Positions 23,595 through 36,110 of a stretch of DNA of 64,000 nucleotides are shown piece after piece (position 1 is the stretch's first letter; every line of letters starts with the position of its first letter). The DNA comes from Moringa oleifera. Its lineage: Eukaryota; Streptophyta; Magnoliopsida; Brassicales; Moringaceae. The DNA lies in assembly GCA_021397835.1 (NCBI GenBank), contig JAJFZO010000087.1:3968001-4032000 (forward strand). The letters are read 5' to 3'. A program made the translations under genes and the position numbers. Below the pieces are notes generated by a model. The model made no database searches, was not told the origin of the DNA, and was given only the letters and a program-made list of their open reading frames with translations.

Positions 23595-26500
23595 TTAAGG
23601 GACAATGTTATCATTCAGTGACAGTGATGCCAGCTGATCAGCTGGGGCCTGCTGAGCAGCAACACTCCTCAATACCTCCATGGCCTCTGCAACTTTTGCC
23701 TTGAGAGCCTCTGGTGACTCAATCAGATGCAGAACCTCAGTCTGGTCCATCTCCAGAAGCATCCCTGTAACCTTTGCTGCTGAATCACGCTCCAGTTGCT
23801 CCACTAAAGGATACAGACTTTCACCCAGCATCTGTCCAACAATCAAGAAACATAAACAAAAATGTTCTAATGCTGCCCAACTAGAAAGTAATGCACAAAA
23901 ATCAAAACCAACAAGGACTTACCGTCCTTTGCTGTTCAGGAGTAGCATTTGCAAGTGCCGTAGCCAAAGCTGGTAGGGGCATCAGCTGACCCACACCATC
24001 TCGCATTGGCATGCCACCCATATCATATGGAAGGGAAAGCATGCCTCCGGCAATGCCTGGCACTGGAACTTCTGGCATGTTGCGACCAGGTGGGTAACGG
24101 TACATACGTCCCCTAGGAAGCATCTGAAACAAACAATTATATATATAAGACTCACAAAAACATAAAATAGCAAAAATAAACAGAAAAATCAGAAAAACCA
24201 TTTCAACTCACAAGGAAGCATCTGAGACAAGAATTATATATATTAAGATCTCACAAACACAAAATAGAAATAGTAAACAGAAAGAACAGAAAAAACATTT
24301 CAACTCACCTGCTGCTGCATCAGTGGAACTGATTGCTGGGTCTGCTGCACAGGAGTTGCTCCACGTCGCCCCCCTGGGCGCTGACCCTGTTGTCCTTGCT
24401 GAACCAGTGGAACAAAGAAATTTGGCATTGGAGCTCCACCTGGCCTCATTCCAGGAACAAGTTGCTGCTGATACCCAAATCCAGCCTAATAATGACCATG
24501 AGAGAAACAATCATAACAACAATCCAGAGTTTTTGATTGTCATCAGACAACCCAACTTAAACAGTTGCAAAAGCTGCACTAATTTGTGTTTGAACCCAAA
24601 CATCAACATAATATCTTCATAACATTAAGAAGTTAACTCCAACTTTCAATATACCATATTTTCTTAACTTATTTACGGGCAGCATGCGCCATTATTTACA
24701 AACGTTCTCATAAACAATTAAGCACTGATATTCCACGAAGGGCAAGGTTCCTAGAAAAGAGTAAAAGACTCAAAAGTGTATTCATGTGCAATAGATGTGT
24801 GTGAAGAAAGAGAGACAAAACCAATGAACTTCCATTACGAAAACTTCCAACATCATGTGAAGAAGTTGGCACAGAATGTGAAATTCCAGTTTTCATCAGT
24901 GTGGGCATAGATGAATTAAAGAAAATATACACAGTGATGTAACTAAATAACGCAAGGAAATTAATTGTCATCAGCACAAAAGCCAGCCATCTACACATCG
25001 ATTCTTGCTACATAATAGAAAGGTAAAACTTAAACCATGGCACCAGAAATATAGAAATCCCAATCATTATGTCAGAGATGACAAAGTGTAGCTGCAGCCA
25101 CCTTTCAAGAACAAATATCTTTCGAAATAAACAAAGAATGAATGAAACCAGCATATCAGAGCTAGGAGGATGAAACCATTCCATAGAAGAAGTGTCAAAT
25201 GTTATTACTTGTGGGGGAATCATAGCAGGAGGTGCTTGCCCATATAAAAAATGTTGACTAAGACCCGGAGCACCAGGAGGGTACATTGGCATACGAGGGG
25301 CAACAGAAGGGGCCACAGCTATTGGCCTCATCTGAGAAAACTGAGCCTGCACAAATCCAATTAAAATGTTAAAACAAAAGAACCACAGAACACCATTACT
25401 GAGTGAGATATTTCATAAAAGGGATTGGGGCCATAGTGCTTTGCAGAACATCAACTTGAAAGACATTCAATTAAACAATTTAGTGGTCCCATTAACATGT
25501 ATAACCATATAGACACATCATCATTCCTAACAACCATAAATATCAGGAAGAATACATGTACATATACATAAATAGGTTTAGACAGCACCCTGTGACCTAA
25601 GCACCACTATTAGTACATAAAGCGAGCATCGCAGTGGGAACAAGCATCACCGTGGCATTGGAAATCTAATGGCACAACAAAGAGCAAAGAACCTGCTCGA
25701 ACAACAGAGGAAAGTATCAAACGAAAACTAAACACCCAACAAACAAATTAAAGGTCTCAACTGATCAACTCGCTTTGATGATGCAGAAACATGAGAAGTT
25801 CCTAAAGCTTGATTCACATTTGATCCAATAACGATACCTGTAGCCTAGCCCTTCTCTCTTCTTTCCGTTGCGCAAGTGCAACATAGAGTGGTTTGCTAGC
25901 AACCATCTTACCATTCATCTCAGCAAGCTGTAGATTTTTTTTTCAAAAAAAAAAGAAAAGGAAAGAGATTCATTAATTCCTGAGAACACAAAAAGAATGA
26001 TGCAAATTGTCAACTTACAGCTCTAGATGCTTCTTCAGGAGTTGAGAAAGCAACAAACCCAGAACCTTTGCTCAGCCCATTAGGATCACGCATGACCTGT
26101 AGATGTTAGAGAAAAAAAAAAAAAGTAGAGTGATTAGTCATGTAACAAACAAGAATATAGAAGTTCAACATTTGCAAAAGACCAGAAAGAGCAAATTATA
26201 TACCTTGCATGAGGTAATGGTACCAAACTCAGAAAACAATTCCTTAAGTTTTTCATCACCAATGCTATCATCCAAGTTCTTAACATACAAATTCAACCCT
26301 TGGAATTTGTCAGCAGTTTCCTTCAGACTTTGTTCAAATCGTCCTTTCAGTTCATATTCTCTTTCAGACTTCTTCTGAGCTTTTCCAACATACCACTCCT
26401 TGTCATCAAATTTCTTTCCATTAAGTGCCTCAACAGCATTTGCAGCATCATCCGCATTTTCAAAGTTTACAAATCCAAAACACCTTGACTTGCCATCTCC

Positions 26501-28600
26501 ATCCCTCATCACCACTGCACTAGTAATTGGTCCATATTCACCAAAAATTTTCTTCAAATCTTCATCTGTGGTCGATTCAGAAAGATTTTTCACATAGACA
26601 TTATTAAATTTTGTTTTATTCAAAGCACATTCTCTGTCCTGTCTACGAAGAAAGCGTCCAACATAGACCTGTTTATCATTAATCAACATGCCATTTAACT
26701 TATCTATAGCAATTTGAGCAGACTCCTCGTTATCAAATTGCACAAAACCATATCCTTTTGACTGGCCTGACACATCTGTAGCTATCTTGCATGAAAGAAT
26801 GTTGCCAAACGAAGAAAATGTGTCATGTAACGCTTTGTGGTCAATAGCTTTGTCCAGGTTCTGCACTCATTAGAAAAAAGATGGAAGAAATACGAGGTAA
26901 GTAGCAGGCTCATCAACGAGACCAGAGGCAAGGAATAAAAACAGCACTAGCAATGAATATTTGTTCGATTGGTAGATCTCAACTGGCATGAATCAGACAT
27001 CAGCACTGGCAGCAAAGAATTCTATAAATGAACACATACAGAAACCAATAAGCTGCTTAACCACCGTGTGAATTTTAAAAAAGGGAGAATAAATAACAGA
27101 AAGGAAGAATACCTTGATAAATATATTTGCAGTACCACTCTTACGAAGACTAGGATCTCGATGAGAATACATAATCCTGATGGGCTTGTTATTCAAAGGA
27201 GTGAAATTCAGGACATCCATTGCCCTTGCAGCTGTATACAATGTTAAATATACTAAATGGAATGTTATGACAATCAACATAGTCATAGATGAAGAACATC
27301 AAAGAGATTTTCATCCTTCAATAGCTCATTTGATACAAAGAACAAAATCAACAGAAGTGCACTTGCAATCACTAGACGTATAAGAAAGAACTATCACATA
27401 GGAAAAATCATACTTTTTGAAAACCCAAAAAAATTATGAACCACTGTCCATCTTGAAGAAGAAAACAAGTCTCAAAAAACCAAAGAGGTCAAAAACAATG
27501 AAAAACCTTTTGACTTCCAACCATTATGAGGCAAGTTAAGTTGAAGCAAGAACTCTTAGGCAAGGAAGGATAGGATCAAATTTTCTGGTTATCCACTCAG
27601 TGTTACCAAATGTTAAATCGGTTGATTTCCTTACTTAACAAAAAAAAAAAAAATCTACCCTTTCTTATCCACACAAATGCAAGAGCAGTGGGAAGATTCA
27701 TATAATTGAAATCCTAGGACAAGGTGGACCAGAGCCTTAAGTGTCCAAAAACTGCAAAGAAACATACTTCTATCAGGTTATACAGAACTGGGGCTGCGAC
27801 TCTTTAACAGGTTGGGCATGTATCCTACTGCAAGAGTCATGCCAAATCACCTTCATGCATAGGTCCAAAACAACTCAGTTTGCAAAGGATGAAATCTTAA
27901 GGTTTTAACATGATCAGTAGTCCTACTCAAATGCATATCCTTAGAAGATCATGTTTACACAGTATCAAATTAGTATAAGGCACTATCTTTGCATGACATT
28001 TTCACAAGCTACATGGTAGACTTCCTCATTAGAAACTTTAGAGCTAACATAGAATTATCCAATCAAATACAATTTATGGACACCTGATTATCATACTACT
28101 GCAAATTACTTGTATGATCAACACAAACCCTTTCTACACACTATAAAGTAGCCTCTTATAGTTTCTCCAGTCAAACATGCCAATCAGACTTCAAATTAAT
28201 TCTACAAATAACAAAAAAAACCTAAAGACTATCATCAAAACATAATCACCGGAGTTACATGATAGATTTCCACATTTACCTCCCAGAGTAGTAAAGCTAA
28301 ATGCAAATGTTTACTAAACTACCGACCATAATTCAAAGAGAAAAACTAACCATCTTGAGGGTTACTATAGTTGACGTAACCATAGCCTAGAGATCGACGG
28401 CTGGTCAAGTCCCTGCACACCCGAACGGACACGACCTGGGCTACCTGGCTGAACAGATCGTAGAGCTGCGAATCGGTCACATTCCAGTCAAGATCCCCAA
28501 CATAAAGTGACGTCGACATGAACTGGCTGATCCCAGGACTCACAGCCACCCCGTTGGGCCCCGATACCGGCGCCTGATGCTGCACCTGAATCTGCGCCAT
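23595..28600 (-). CDS. PABP: Poly(A)-binding protein, cytoplasmic type (9 coding exons)
   Basis: Binds mRNA poly(A) tails and links them to translation initiation and mRNA decay. Exons (minus): 28600-28351, 27231-27113, 26860-26204, 26096-26019, 25927-25838, 25346-25209, 24485-24309, 24123-23923 and 23831-23595. All introns are GT-AG and the phases join cleanly into 648 codons. Domains: RRM1 about 30-110 (RNP2 LYVGDL, RNP1 LGYGYVNY), RRM2 118-195 ([14 protein letters not shown]), RRM3 210-287 (VYVKNL, CFGFVNF), RRM4 313-390 (LYVKNL, GSGFVAF), a Pro/Gln/Gly-rich linker 398-550, and a C-terminal MLLE domain about 555-632 with [10 protein letters not shown], which binds PAM2 peptides. Length and layout match plant class II PABPs (PAB2/4/8 type). 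It looks fully functional. Intron 7 contains a tandem duplication, described separately. Confidence 0.96.
24115..24308 (-). repeat. Tandem duplication making up PABP intron 7
   Basis: Two copies of a 97-98-base unit (about 24115-24212 and 24213-24308) share GGAAGCATCTGA, ACAATTATATATA-like, CAGAAAAA and CATTTCAACTCAC. The unit carries the intron 5' donor and 3' acceptor together with the first bases of exon 8. Confidence 0.85.
24212..24221 (-). other. Potential 10-nt microexon created by the intron duplication
   Basis: On the minus strand ATGCTTCCTT is preceded by TTGTCTCAG and followed by GTGAGTTG, the same donor used by exon 7. Inclusion would shift the frame by one base, and skipping gives the normal protein. 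Whether it is ever spliced in is unknown. Confidence 0.4.
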
Positions 28601-28655
28601 CAAAATAAGGCAGAACCAAAGCCCTAACCCTTCAAGTCTAGAAACCTCTTCTCTC

Positions 28656-28704
28656 TTTTTTTTTTTCTTTTCCCCTTTTTTAATCAATTGTTTTTTTTTT
28701 TTTT
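28656..28704 (-). promoter_or_regulatory. A-rich 5' leader of the PABP mRNA (candidate autoregulatory site)
   Basis: In mRNA sense there are A tracts of 14, 6, 4 and 11 bases between 28704 and 28656, starting about 55 bases before the ATG. Animal PABP mRNAs carry an A-rich leader that PABP itself binds to repress translation. The same role here is inference. Confidence 0.5.
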
Positions 28705-28739
28705 GTCTCCCTGTCCTCTTGTTATTCAAACGGGAACAC

Positions 28740-28772
28740 TAGAGAGATAACCCAAAAAAAAAAAAAAAAACA
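28740..28772 (-). other. Possible 3' splice site of a 5'-UTR intron
   Basis: The minus strand has a long T tract (at least 17), then TATCTCTCTAG at 28741-28751. This is a strong polypyrimidine-acceptor arrangement upstream of the ATG. A donor candidate (CTTCTG then GTAGAG) lies near 28857. It would fit a leader intron in the PABP gene. Confidence 0.35.
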
Positions 28773-29083
28773 GTTTTTGAGATCCTTGACCGAAATTTGA
28801 GGAGACCAACACAGATAACAACCAAACTCTGATGAAATGATTCCTCTTCTCTACCAGAAGCCGATTTTGAATTTTGGTTTTTTTGACAATAAAAAAGGAG
28901 AGGGACGGCCAAAACTGGGATAAAATCGTCGGAGATCCGAACGGAACTGGACCGGAACACGACGGACAGAAAAAAAGTGCGGTTGAACTTTTTTTTTTGG
29001 ATTTTTTATTTATAAAACAAAGAAGGTGTAGAGGAGGGCAGAACAAACTGCACCGCAACCAGCACCGAAGTAACTGTGCGGAA

Positions 29084-29089
29084 TATATA
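29084..29089 (-). promoter_or_regulatory. TATA box candidate for PABP
   Basis: TATATA in the context CTATATATTC on the minus strand, 484 bases before the ATG and just proximal to the triple G-box. Confidence 0.45.
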
Positions 29090-29249
29090 GTCCGGTAGGA
29101 ATCCTACTCTGGACTTTCCTCAGTGAATCCGGACCGTCGGATCGTGCAGCTGGCAGTTTTAGTTTGACGGCTGACAAGGTGACTGAAGGGTACAGTTATG
29201 GATGACGATGAGAGTGCTGAGTAAGGGAACACATAACGATGGAAGCGAC

Positions 29250-29281
29250 CACGTGAGAATCGGGGCACGTGATGACACGTG
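29250..29281. promoter_or_regulatory. Triple G-box cluster upstream of PABP
   Basis: Three perfect CACGTG sites at 29250, 29266 and 29276 within 32 bases. The last sits in ACACGTGGC, the ABA-responsive element form. Spacing is 16 and 10 bases. G-boxes bind bZIP and bHLH dimers. They lie about 165 bases beyond the TATA candidate, as promoter sites should. Confidence 0.6.
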
Positions 29282-29299
29282 GCGGCGTCACCAGATACC

Positions 29300-30410
29300 A
29301 CGATGCCTTTTCGCCTCTTTCCTTCGCTTTCCTTTTGTTTTGCGGTGCTTTCTTGTTCTTTCTTACGTCAGTGTAAGGTAGGCCCCAGCCTAGAACTCGT
29401 TAACTGTGGCCCAAGTTTCTCAGGCTCACATCTGGCCCATGAATCATGACCTCTTGAAATTACATGACATCCAGGTAGATGTAACCATCATTTGATTCCA
29501 GATATTTAATTAATGTTTTAAATTAAAAAAAATTATAAAAAGGAAAATAAAAATCAAACTTTGAAAAGGAAACCATTGTAATTTTTTATTTTCATATGCC
29601 ATACCAGATGGAATAAATCTGGAATAACTCACAGCTTTATGCATGTAAGTTGATAACTTTGCATCATTTCTGGATTCTCTTCTATCTTTGTTTATCTAAT
29701 TGTCTCCTTGTTGCTTTATGCTCATGAAGAAAGTTCCCCATCTTTAGCATAAAGTCCACTACTTTGAATTTGTATCAAGCTCATGTGAATAAAATGAACA
29801 TGTTAAACAACTTGTTCCTTATTCTTTATTCTTTCCTTCTAGGGTTCTTAAAACATAAGATTACATCATCCATTTCACAATATCAAGGAGTATTAAAAAT
29901 GTATCAAGTACATAGAATTATTTTCTTTTGTACAATATTTAGACAAATGTATATTTGTATATACAAATTAGCAAATAATAACATTTTACATATATTATAT
30001 GAAATAAAACATGAGAAAGCATTTTAAAATTATACCAAATTATATTTTATCTCTTATAAATATAATGAGTGTAAACACCTAATTTGTTCTTATTAGGATT
30101 AAGAGTTGAGATTAACTTTTCTAGAGAACAAAAAATCAAAATGAGAGGTTAGCCACATGAGACACAAGTTCGAGTTATGTCAGAACTTCAAATTTTAAAC
30201 TTCAAGGCAAGATGGGATTCGAGGAGAAAATATTGATTTAGGATTGTTAAAAAAAAAAAAGTCAAGTCAGCAGTGACGAAAACATAAATAATAAAAAACT
30301 ATAATAAAAAAGGGAAAGAAGTATGTTGCTGTTTACTTCTCCCTTCTCTTTTCCTCTACTTTCCTTTTAAACAACTGTGGTTTGGGGTTGATTGATATTC
30401 CCATATGCTC
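29300..30410. other. Intergenic, no gene seen
   Basis: Distal PABP promoter grading into AT-rich sequence with stops in all frames. An open frame at 29764-30027 (+) is A/T-driven and unrecognised. Confidence 0.5.
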
Positions 30411-30413
30411 AAG

Positions 30414-31366
30414 TGGCCGAGTTCATTAGGGAGCTAAACCTCTTCCTTAAGGAGGAGGTCAACATGATTAATGCTTATGATTCATTGTTGGTTAAGGAAC
30501 TTAAGCTCGTCGAGAAAAAGTTTAAGTTTCTACTAAAGATTTAGGTTACCATGCCAGTTATTACAAGCTTCCCTATTCTTATAAGGTAAGAATGTTTTAC
30601 TTTTTCTTGGAATCAAGCAATAGTAAGCAAGACCTTATTATGAGTTAATTGACTATAAGGCTAGGATGTAGTAAACATCTTCACTTTGTAAGTAATACCT
30701 TCTACATAACTAAAGAATCATATGTTAGGCACTATATTCCTACTTTTGCTATCTCAGTCTATCATAGAAATAAGGCCAAAGAGGAAATTCATATAAACTT
30801 GAAGGTATTTGCCATTAAAAATGGGCTTACTGATCCTACAATTCAATACCGAACATACTTTGACTACGCATTGGACATGAGACTTATTTAAAAATTTGAA
30901 TATGATACTATCAACAAGGTGGTTCTAATAGGTGAAATGAAAATTAGGGTTTGTGGCACTAATTAAAGCAATATGAAGAAAACATTCGATATGTCTCCTC
31001 GATCATAGAGAAACTTCAATAAAAAATCTGTCAGAGATGCATTTGGTTTTAGGGATGTAGACTTTGTGTCATGCACCCTTACAATATATCGAGCCATACT
31101 GATAGACTAAATGAGGACTCTTAAAGTTGGCATTCCTATTCTCTTCTAAGAGAAAATCAAGTTGTCGATATATGTTGGAGAATATGATCTTATCTGCAAT
31201 TGGCCTGGTGATTCAAAATGGGTTCATACCATGGAATGGTTTAATTAGAGATGGTTTGTAGCATCTACTGAAGTACCTTTTACAGTTAATGGTATAAAAT
31301 CTAGAGTGTGCCAAAAGACAAAAGAATTTGAACATTGGATCACCAGAAATGATCATAATGTTGCTT
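30414..31366 (+). pseudogene. Serine carboxypeptidase-like pseudogene, apparently processed
   Basis: Translated pieces follow a plant serine carboxypeptidase of the SCPL47-49 type in order. AEFIRELNLFLKEEVNMI and LVEKKFKF are the propeptide part. DLGYHASYYKLPYSYKVRMF comes next, then FYITKESYVRHYIPTFA (catalytic Ser kept but the GESYAG context lost), INLKVFAIKNGLTDPTIQYR, YDYALDM-like, KKSVRDAFGF.DVDFVSC, and YVGEYDLICNWPGDSKWVHT (the catalytic Asp region). PFTVNG comes last. The gene family is normally split by several introns, but here the segments are contiguous. Two stretches are deleted, between CSKH and FYIT and after RVCGTN, and several stops are present. The C-terminal His region is not found. 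Dead copy, probably retroposed. Confidence 0.82.
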
Positions 31367-31369
31367 TTT

Positions 31370-33135
31370 AATTCCAATTAGTTGATTTGATAACCATAAT
31401 TTGTTAAATTTCAATTTTGATTTAAAACCTAAACTTGTGTCAACTTTTCTTAGCACATAGATTCTTACGATAACAAATCACCTATATGCTAACAAAACTA
31501 TTTGTAGATGTTACCAATCCCTTAGAATTTCAATGGTAACTAGAAGGATGTTGTATTATTCTAATGGAAATCCAGTAGCAAGGAGATCATGTATTTTGTT
31601 CAAATGTTATTCATGTTCACATGTGTTAAACAAAGACCTCGAGTTTATTATGAAGATGAATTTATTAAAATTTGACTGCAAAATTAGTAACAGATGCAAA
31701 AGTTAAGTGCATCAAATGTAAACTAAAAGAGGCAACACTAGGTTGGTATGTAAAATCTTGTTAGAGAAATAATCATGTTCATTGTGTAAAGGAAATGTGT
31801 AAATGTTTATGGGATAATGGTGACTTTCTTTTATCCTGCCTAGCAAATCCTTTAACCAAATTCCCAAAAGAAAAATCTCAAACTTTAACCTTAAAAATGA
31901 CAACATAATGTAAAATAACTTTGCAAGAGTCCAGCTTTTTGAATAAGCCTAATAAATAAAGGAAGGGAATGGGTTTATGTGGATATACTTTATCTTTTGA
32001 AGGCATGTAATTATAACGACCAACGAAAAGAATGCATGCACCAAGATATTAAAGGTTCTTATGGCCAATGTGGAAGAACTAAGATGGCTCTAAATTAAAA
32101 AAAGAAATTTTTAAAGGGTTTTAATAGATATAACAATAAGGTCACAACATGTTGGAAAATAGATCTTGATAAGTGGCATACCTTCTTTGAGGTAATAATT
32201 GAGTTTGAAAAAATTTTCTTGCAGGTTCAAGAAATTGACGCAACAAAGTTAGCAATAAGAATTGATCTGCCTGGTTAAGCAGAATTAATCAACCACTTAA
32301 TCTTGTTAAAAGAAAGCAAATTTAACCTATTGACACCATCTTGACATGACTGACTTGTTGACCCAAAAATGGGTGCTAAGTAGGTAACAAGGTTAAACAT
32401 GTTGGATTGAAGCATTTTTTTTTATTAAACATTCTCGGAGCACATGAATCATCCGATGAAGCATGCTGAACCACAAAATTCATAAGAATTTGAGGGGATC
32501 CTACCAATTTACTTATATAAATAGTGGTTTCCAGTCAAAAGAAATGAAGGGGAGGTTGGATTCTAAAGGAAAAAAAAACTAATGAATTATCGATTGAATA
32601 CTGTTCTACAGATATTTAGCTTTTAGAAGCTCTCTCAAGAGCTAAAGTGATTTGAAAACACTTTCATTCTTTAGTTTGTAGTAGAGATTGATTCAAAAAA
32701 TCTAGTAGCTTTACGAAAAGCACTGTAAAAAGTTGCAAACCTTTGTTTCGTATTCGTAATAGGTGTAGTTTTGTTTCCTAGATTATATTGACTGCATTTG
32801 ATCAATGGTCTTAGAATTTTTCATCATCTAAACAATAGTTGAGCATGTATCAATCTGATTGATTGAAAATATCAATGGTAGCAAAAATTATGGAATCGTA
32901 ATGCTCAAAGGCTTATTTCTAGTTTGCCATTTCAATCTTAATTAATTCAAGTTCATACTATTTTTCTCTTTTCCATCCTAAATTGATGAATAGGAACAGA
33001 AAAGTTATTTAAGTGATTTGCTTTTCGAAAATCATATGAATTTTTCGATGATGTGAAAGTCTATTGTAACACGAGCGGTAATATCTTTTTCTTATTTATG
33101 CTTTGAATGAAATTTGACATACTTTTGTTTAGGGA
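31370..33135 (+). other. Possible LTR/leader region of the downstream Ty3/gypsy element
   Basis: No coding. A TATATAAATA box at 32514-32523 is followed by sequence rich in TCTCTCAAGAGC and TTTCATTCTTTAG-like words, as in R-U5 of Tat-type LTRs. No paired LTR was found, so the ends are unknown. Confidence 0.3.
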
Positions 33136-33139
33136 TTAT

Positions 33140-36110
33140 GATAATGAAAATTTTAGTAGTAAATAACTCTAAACATTTTTAAAAGATGACTCTCATTTTA
33201 AAGATATGGAAGAAAAAGATTATAAAATACCCTAAGAAATTCTCAAGCAAATAGAGTAAGAAAAACAAATAAGATCTCATAAAGATAAAACTGAGATGGT
33301 TATCTTAGGAACAGGAAAAGATAAGACAGAGGTCAAAATAAGTGCCATATTAACCCCAAAATTAAAAATGAAACTGATTAAGCTATTGTAAGAATATACA
33401 AATACAGTTGCATGGTCATATAAGGACATGTTCAGGCTTGATAGAAGTAATTGGAATATCCCTTGGTCAAGCACAAGCTCACGCGGATAAAGCTGGAAGT
33501 ACTAATAAAAATCAAAGAAGAGGTATAAAAGTTATTAGATGTGGGATTCATCAAAGTGGTACAATATCTAAAATGGGTTGTAAACGTTGTACCAGTACCT
33601 AAGAAAGATGGGTATGTATGAATGCGTATTAACTATAGATATTTGACTTGGACAAGCCTAAAAGATAAGTTTCTTTTACCAAGTATTGATACCTTGGTAG
33701 ATAGCATAACAAGATTTGCTTTCTCTCTTTTATGGATGGTTATTTGATTTACAATCAAATAATAATAGCTCTAGAGAATATGGAAAAAAAATGACTTTCA
33801 TAACAATATGAGAGGTTTTTTGCTATATAGTGATGCTATTCAGACTCAAGAATGTAGGAATAACATATGAGCGGGCGATAGTAACACTCTGATATGATGC
33901 ATAAAATCTTCAAAGTGTTTGTGGATGATATGATAGTAAAATTCCACAAAAATGACAGCTATATGAAAAATCTAAGAAAGTTATTTGAGAGATTACAACA
34001 ATACAAGCTAAGACTAAACCCAAATAAATGCATATATAGACTAAGATATGAAAAATTATTGGGATTTATAGTAAATGAGTGAAGGATTGAGGTAGGTCTC
34101 GATAAAGTGAAAGCCATCCAAGATTTGTCACCACCAACAATAGTAAAAAAGGTTAGAGGCTTTTCGAGCAAACTTAATCACTTATCAAGATTCATTTCTT
34201 ACATGACCAATATGTGTGACCTAATATTCAAATTGTTGAAGAAATATGACCCAGGGGAATGAAATAAATAATATCGATAAACTTGTGATAAAATCAAGAC
34301 ATTACTTCCTCACTATTCATGTCATTAGTGCTTGGAAGCTGTTGCTATTGTATTTAACAAAGTATGAAAAGTCACTAGGATGCGTATTCTCACAGCAAGA
34401 TGAATAAAGGAGGAAAGAGTATGTTATACATTATTTAAGAAAAAATTCTACTGACCATGTGGCCAATTATTCATCAATTGAAAAGACCTGTTATGTCACG
34501 GTATGGGTAATATAAAAGCTCCATCAATATTTATTAAGCCATACAATATGGATCATTGTGAAATTGGATCCCATAAAATACTTGTTTGAGAAACCCTTAT
34601 TATCAAGAAGGTTAGTACGATGACAAGTATTATTATTAGAATTTGACTTGATATATGTCCCTTAGAAATCTATAAAAAGTAATGCAATTTCTCACTTACT
34701 AGTAGATCATGCTAGTAGCGACTATTAAGCACTAAGCTTCGAATTTTCTGAGGAAGATTTATTACCGATAACTAAGGAGTTAGAAGAATATAAAAGATAT
34801 TGCTAAATGTATTTTAATGGAGCATCCAATATACTTGACCATGATATTGGAGTAATTCTTAAGTCTCCAAAAGGGCAATATCTTTCATTTACTACATGGC
34901 TAAATTTTATTTTAATAAATAACATGGTAGAATATGTAGCATGTATCATAAGCTTAAAAGTAGGAATTAGTAAAACAATGTCTCATCTAAAAGTATCTAG
35001 GGATTTAGCACTAGTGACATACTAGTTAAGAGGTAATTGGGTGATAAAGAATCCATAATTAGTAAAACATTATTCCTTGGTAAAAGAATTGATCATAGAT
35101 TTTGAAGAACTAACATTTCACCATTTGCCAAGGGAAGAAAATCAAATGGCCAATGCTTTGTTAACTTTGGCAAACATATTTTAAGTAAATAAACATCAAA
35201 GAGTCACCGATTTATTGCTTTTTAGTCAAGGAGATGCGGCAAGAGAAACCATGGTACTACAACATATAAAGATATATAAAGGATTAGAAATATCTCAAAG
35301 ATGCAACACACAGTGATAAGAGAGCGCTAAAGAGATTGACGGTAAACTTTATACTAGATGGAGACATATTGTATAAAAGAAACTTTGACCAAACTCTAGT
35401 CGGATGTGTAGATGATGCTAAGTGCTAAAATTATGAAAAAAATGCAAGAAGGATTGTGTGGCACTCATGCTAGTAGACAAAAATGGTAAAAAAAAATTTA
35501 AGAGCAAGATACTTTTGATTAGCATTGGAAAGAGACTGCATCTAATATGTAACAAAACACCATAAATGCTAAATTTATGGGGATAAGATTCATGCTCCAC
35601 TATCTCCTCTTCATTTGCTGAATTTACTATTGCTTTTCTTCATGTGGGATTTTGATGTGACAGGACCAATATCCCAAAAAGTGTTAAATGGCCATTGCTT
35701 TATTGCCAAAGGCAGTATCGCCAATTGAAATACAGATTCTTTTTCTAATAATCCTAATGGAAACATAACTTAAAGAACTTAAATAAGTGAAAGCACGGTA
35801 CGAGCAACTAAATTTGATTGATGAGAAAAGACTAAAAGTCATTTGCCATGGATAGTGGTACCATAGTAGATGAAAAGGGCATATTATAAGAAGGTTCATC
35901 TCAGATAGTTCAAAAAAGGAGATTTGGTGTTAAAATGCATCCCTAATAATGCTACAGACTCGAGGGGCAAATAGGCACCAAATTTGGATAGACCTTATAT
36001 GGTGAAGCTTTAGAAGAGCCTTGATCTTACAAGAAATGGATAGGCGAGAACTACCTAGTCCCATAAATTCAAATATCATCAAACAATATTATGCATAAGG
36101 AGTAGATTCA
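33140..36110 (+). pseudogene. Ty3/gypsy (Tat/Ogre-like) pol remnant: RT, RNase H, integrase
   Basis: In order: a pre-RT spacer (VILGTGKDKTEVKISA, EYTNTVAWSYKDM); RT with KVFVDDMIVKF (the catalytic VDD box), LRKLFERLQQYKLRLNPNKC and KLLGFIVNE; the connection segment (KVRGFSSKLNHLSRFISYM); an RNase H of the second type found in Tat elements (MYFNGASNILDHDIGVILKS, NNMVEYVACI); an integrase zinc-binding region (IMKKMQEGLCGTHAS); and an integrase tail (EQLNLIDEKRLKVICHG, ALILQEMDRRELPSPINSN). The integrase catalytic core is largely deleted after GHCFIA. Many stops and frameshifts are present, so it cannot act. gag and protease are absent upstream. Confidence 0.85.

Noticed and set aside
24890..24980. 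C/D-box snoRNA-like TGATGA and CTGA pair in PABP intron 6 (-)
   Set aside because: The C box lacks the leading purine, no terminal stem forms, and there is no C'/D' pair.
30150..30180. B-box-like GTTCGAGT suggesting a tRNA or SINE
   Set aside because: No A box at the right distance and no cloverleaf fold.
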